Of a stretch of DNA of 64,000 nt, positions 61,423 through 64,000 are shown one piece after another. The DNA lies in the NCBI GenBank assembly GCA_030770545.1, contig CM061105.1, positions 7,113,001 through 7,177,000 of the forward strand. The letters run 5' to 3'. The translations under genes and the position numbers were made by a program. This DNA is from Macropodus opercularis. Lineage: Eukaryota > Chordata > Actinopteri > Anabantiformes > Osphronemidae. The notes beneath the pieces are model-generated. The model was not told where the DNA came from. It ran no database searches and worked only from the letters and a program-made list of their open reading frames with translations. The stretch's first letter is position 1; every line of letters starts with the position of its first letter.

Positions 61423-62776
61423 TCAAAGCCACCAGAAACGCAGGTAAATGATGAGGGTGATGAAGAACACTGCCACAGCAGCCAGCTTTGCATACGTGGA
61501 GCGGACATTCAGGTATTTGGCATCACTGCGGTACTTCTTTGACAGGCTGGACAAATTGATGGCTTTTGTGTCTAAAGCTGAGAAAGATCAAGACGAGATA
61601 ATGACAAAACGGTGACATGTAGAAGTAGTTGTGGAAGTGCAACAGGAAACTCAACCCCCAAAACATGTTTTTAAATGAAAAGCGACAGAAAAATTGTAAT
61701 TTGATTCATTATATCAGATGGATTTTGAGGTATGTGTTCAATACTGTTCCACAGCCTCGGTGCACTAACCAGAAAGAGCTTCTCCTCTTTGCAGAACATC
61801 CTCAATATTTGCCACCATTATTCTCTGGACATCCTGTAGCTCTGCGTTGATGCTGCCCAGGTTCCTCCTGGCCCTGCTGTCTATGTATGTCTTCTTGGCT
61901 TTCTGGATGTATGTGTCTGGAACAGTGTGTATATGGCACAGTCAGTGAAGAAGTGAGGAAATGAACAGTGAGTTGTTTAAACGCTATACTACAAAGGCAT
62001 CGCAGATAGTATTACCAAACTCAATGAAGGAGTATGGCCTCGTTGCTGTGGACACTTTTCTTCTGTACTGTTCGTGGAACTCGTTGTGTAGGTCTTCGAG
62101 GTAGGCAAAAGCCATCTTCTTAGGGAATGAAATCTCACAGAGGCACAGGTAACACACACCCTGTGCTATTAAATAGCTAAAACAAATAAGTTCCATTCAA
62201 GTTAATATTCATTCATAAAAACTCAACAACAGTACGACTCACATCTGGGTTCAGCTGTTCTGTTTAGACACACAGACAACACATATTAGCGAGCAGTAAT
62301 CCTGGGCGTTTACTGACTGAAAGTTCATGCCCTCGGCCTCCAGCGTACAGCGATGCGGGCTCTGCTCGTTCAGTTTACGGAGCAGCTGCTTGGCTTGGCT
62401 CTGATACGGCTGCAGGTCTCTCCCTGACTGATACAGGTAAGAAGACAAGGGCCGTGACACATTCAGAAGTAGTGATCGGTGACAGCTGTACAATTACGCA
62501 GAACATCAGAAATAAAGGACACAAATGAAGACGGGTCGTAGAAATGACTTGTCACGTATTTGCACAGCATAACTTATATTTAGTCGCTTTACTGTTAATG
62601 GCAACAATATATTATTAACTTCATGCCGCATTTTCCCAACACCCTGCTGAAACACGCGTCACTACTGTGAGGTGAGTTTGTTGTTAAGCTAAGTGTCCCA
62701 CCTGCTCATCCTCCTGTACGGACGCAGCCAGCGGAAGTCCGTCCGCTACACGAGCTATCGTAGTTAGTAGAATCAT
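61423..62776 (-). CDS. sec22b: SEC22B vesicle-trafficking SNARE (5 exons, 215 aa)
   Basis: ER-Golgi R-SNARE with an N-terminal longin domain. Exons in plus coordinates, from the 5' end: 62702-62776, 62318-62427, 62016-62176, 61770-61916, 61423-61577; total 215 aa, equal to human SEC22B. Longin domain: MILLTTIARVADGLPLAASV, DLQPYQSQAKQLLRKLNEQS, then MNFHYLIAQGVCYLCLCE (across a junction) and FPKKMAFAYLEDLHNEFHEQ. SNARE helix: RRNLGSINAELQDVQRIMVA, NIEDVLQRGEALSALDTKA. C-terminal tail anchor: AKLAAVAVFFITLIIYLRFW before WL and the stop. All junctions keep phase. Confidence 0.96.
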
Positions 62777-63256
62777 ACTTGTGCCAGCCGGTAGATACAA
62801 TCAGTAACAATGACCCTCAAAACGCAGAAAGTTCCCTCTCAACAACGATGACTCACAACATCCGCGAAGGAAGGAATGGGCTGTACTGAAGTTCATGGTG
62901 CACCGCTGAATTAGGTCCGACTGGCAACTTTGTGGTCAATTCCCCATCTTATTCATTACTAAGGACGCGCAAAGAAAACGCGTGTGAAGTAAAGAGGTTT
63001 TGTCGTTTTAATTTCGGACACTACCCTTCTGTAGTATTTTATCATCATCGTCATTTCGCAACCAGTAGGTGGCATTTAGTCACTTTAACGGAGCATCGGG
63101 CCATGCGCTCCAGCAGTCGGACCAGACAGCTGGCAGACGGACGGACTGCATCTCCGCCGCTGATGCCTGTATTGAGCCGAGAGGTGTAGATGGTCTGTCT
63201 GAGTCCTCAGGCTGAACCAGGGCCCCTCGCGACTAAAACCAGAAGAAGCCCGAACC
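62777..63256. promoter_or_regulatory. Short divergent promoter region between sec22b (-) and an unidentified gene (+)
   Basis: Start codons of the two genes are 480 bp apart in opposite directions. The plus-side half (63090-63250) is moderately GC-rich and would contain the 5' leader of the right-hand gene. Confidence 0.45.
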
Positions 63257-63273
63257 ATGGATAAAAAAGAAAG
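63257..63273 (+). CDS. Predicted first coding exon of an unidentified gene (5 codons plus 2 nt)
   Basis: An ATG in good context (GAACCATGG) is followed by MDKKE and a consensus donor (GAAAG then GTAACG) at 63273/63274. The coding part of this exon is only 17 nt. The rest of the gene lies beyond the window, so I cannot identify it. It could also be a chance ATG plus donor, but position and orientation opposite sec22b support a real promoter. Confidence 0.4.
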
Positions 63274-64000
63274 GTAACGTTGCCATGCAGCTGCTGTATT
63301 TATGGTTCCGTCTATGTAATATCGTGTCGGGTTTCCCAGCTGGCCGTGGATTGGCTGCTCTTTTATGTTATTATTTCTATAAGGAGGCGTCTTGCAGCCT
63401 GTAACGTGCTCTTATCTTTCACCGACTGCTTTCTTGCACGCGTAAAACTGTGCGGACTAGTCTGGGGCCGCATCTGTAGCTTTCATCTGTCAGCGCATCG
63501 ACGCGCGGACTCTGCAGCCGTAGTGCATTTAAGGTCAATAATGTGGGCTCTTCACGGAACACACGCCGCTTGGTCTCAACGCGATCTTACGTTAGCCTCA
63601 TTGCTATGAGGTCTGCATGGCGATGTAAGACTGGGGTCCTTGTGCGCGACCACACTTTAATCCTCTGAGCGCTGCTGAACCCCCCCATTCACCAATGAAC
63701 CGAGCCGGCGGCTTGGCTCAGTGGCATCTTTACGGCTTGAAAGGCTTTATTGTTGCGGTGCAGCTGGCACCGATGTGCGCACGTCCTGATTGGTGGCTTC
63801 CCAGACCGGCCTGTGCGTGATTCACAGCCCGCTCTGACCGTCTGTGCTACTGTTATTCCCAGAATAGTTTGGGACACCCGGGTATCTTAGTTACAGGGTG
63901 GGGCTCGTCATGATTAATTGATGCGAACTCTGGGGTTAAAGGTCTTATTTTTGTCGTTTTTGCGAATCCAGACTTTGTCTTTTGGTTTGTCTTTTGTCAT
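63274..64000 (+). other. Probable first intron of the unidentified right-edge gene
   Basis: CpG-containing sequence with no coding exon I can support up to the window end. Confidence 0.35.

Noticed and set aside
63712..63732. TGGCTCAGTGGC, resembling a tRNA A-box
   Set aside because: No B-box (GGTTCGANTCC) follows at a suitable distance and no cloverleaf can be formed by eye.
1..64000. CRISPR arrays, bacterial operons, prophage or insertion sequences
   Set aside because: The window is clearly vertebrate nuclear DNA with spliced genes; no spaced direct repeats or prokaryotic gene organisation were seen.

Overview
This is a teleost (ray-finned fish) nuclear genomic window. The evidence is many short exons with consensus GT-AG splice sites, compact introns of about 80 bp to 1 kb, fragments of fish-type dispersed repeats, GT/CA and pentanucleotide microsatellites, and proteins that read as one-to-one vertebrate orthologues. 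I rebuilt gene models by following reading-frame phase across splice junctions; every junction listed keeps phase. Assignments come from recognising protein families, not from a database search.

Left part (1-22.9 kb): the 3' half of an ATP13A3-like P5B ATPase (+), then a complete Notch-effector gene hes1/her6 (+) with a recognisable promoter, the single-coding-exon LRR gene cpn2 (-), and a complete claudin-1 gene (+). In human, ATP13A3, HES1 and CPN2 lie at 3q29, CLDN1 at 3q28 and BCL6 at 3q27, so this block plus bcl6 is a compacted version of that region.

Middle (22.9-40 kb): a gene-poor stretch of about 17 kb with microsatellites, one retroposon tail and a perfect triple AGGTCA direct repeat. 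It leads to bcl6 (+), which has a predicted non-coding first exon carrying four TTCNNNGAA sites, a BTB domain, a repression domain and six zinc-finger units, the first of which is degenerate.

Right part (46.8-64 kb): a dense cluster of housekeeping-type genes: cmpk1 (-), fam78b-like (+), slc35a3-like (-), imp3 (+), sec22b (-) and the first coding exon of an unrecognised gene (+). Four of these have human chromosome 1 orthologues (IMP3 is on chromosome 15), so a synteny junction lies between bcl6 and cmpk1. Three gene pairs are head-to-head and probably share promoters; imp3 and sec22b are tail-to-tail.

I see no previously undescribed system such as a novel operon or defence locus. The items most worth checking are the STAT/BCL6 site quartet at the bcl6 first exon, the loss of a zinc ligand and a stop-free 87-nt intron in bcl6, the two possible N-termini of the fam78b product, the reduced RBPJ arrangement in the hes1 promoter, and the seven-exon structure of imp3.
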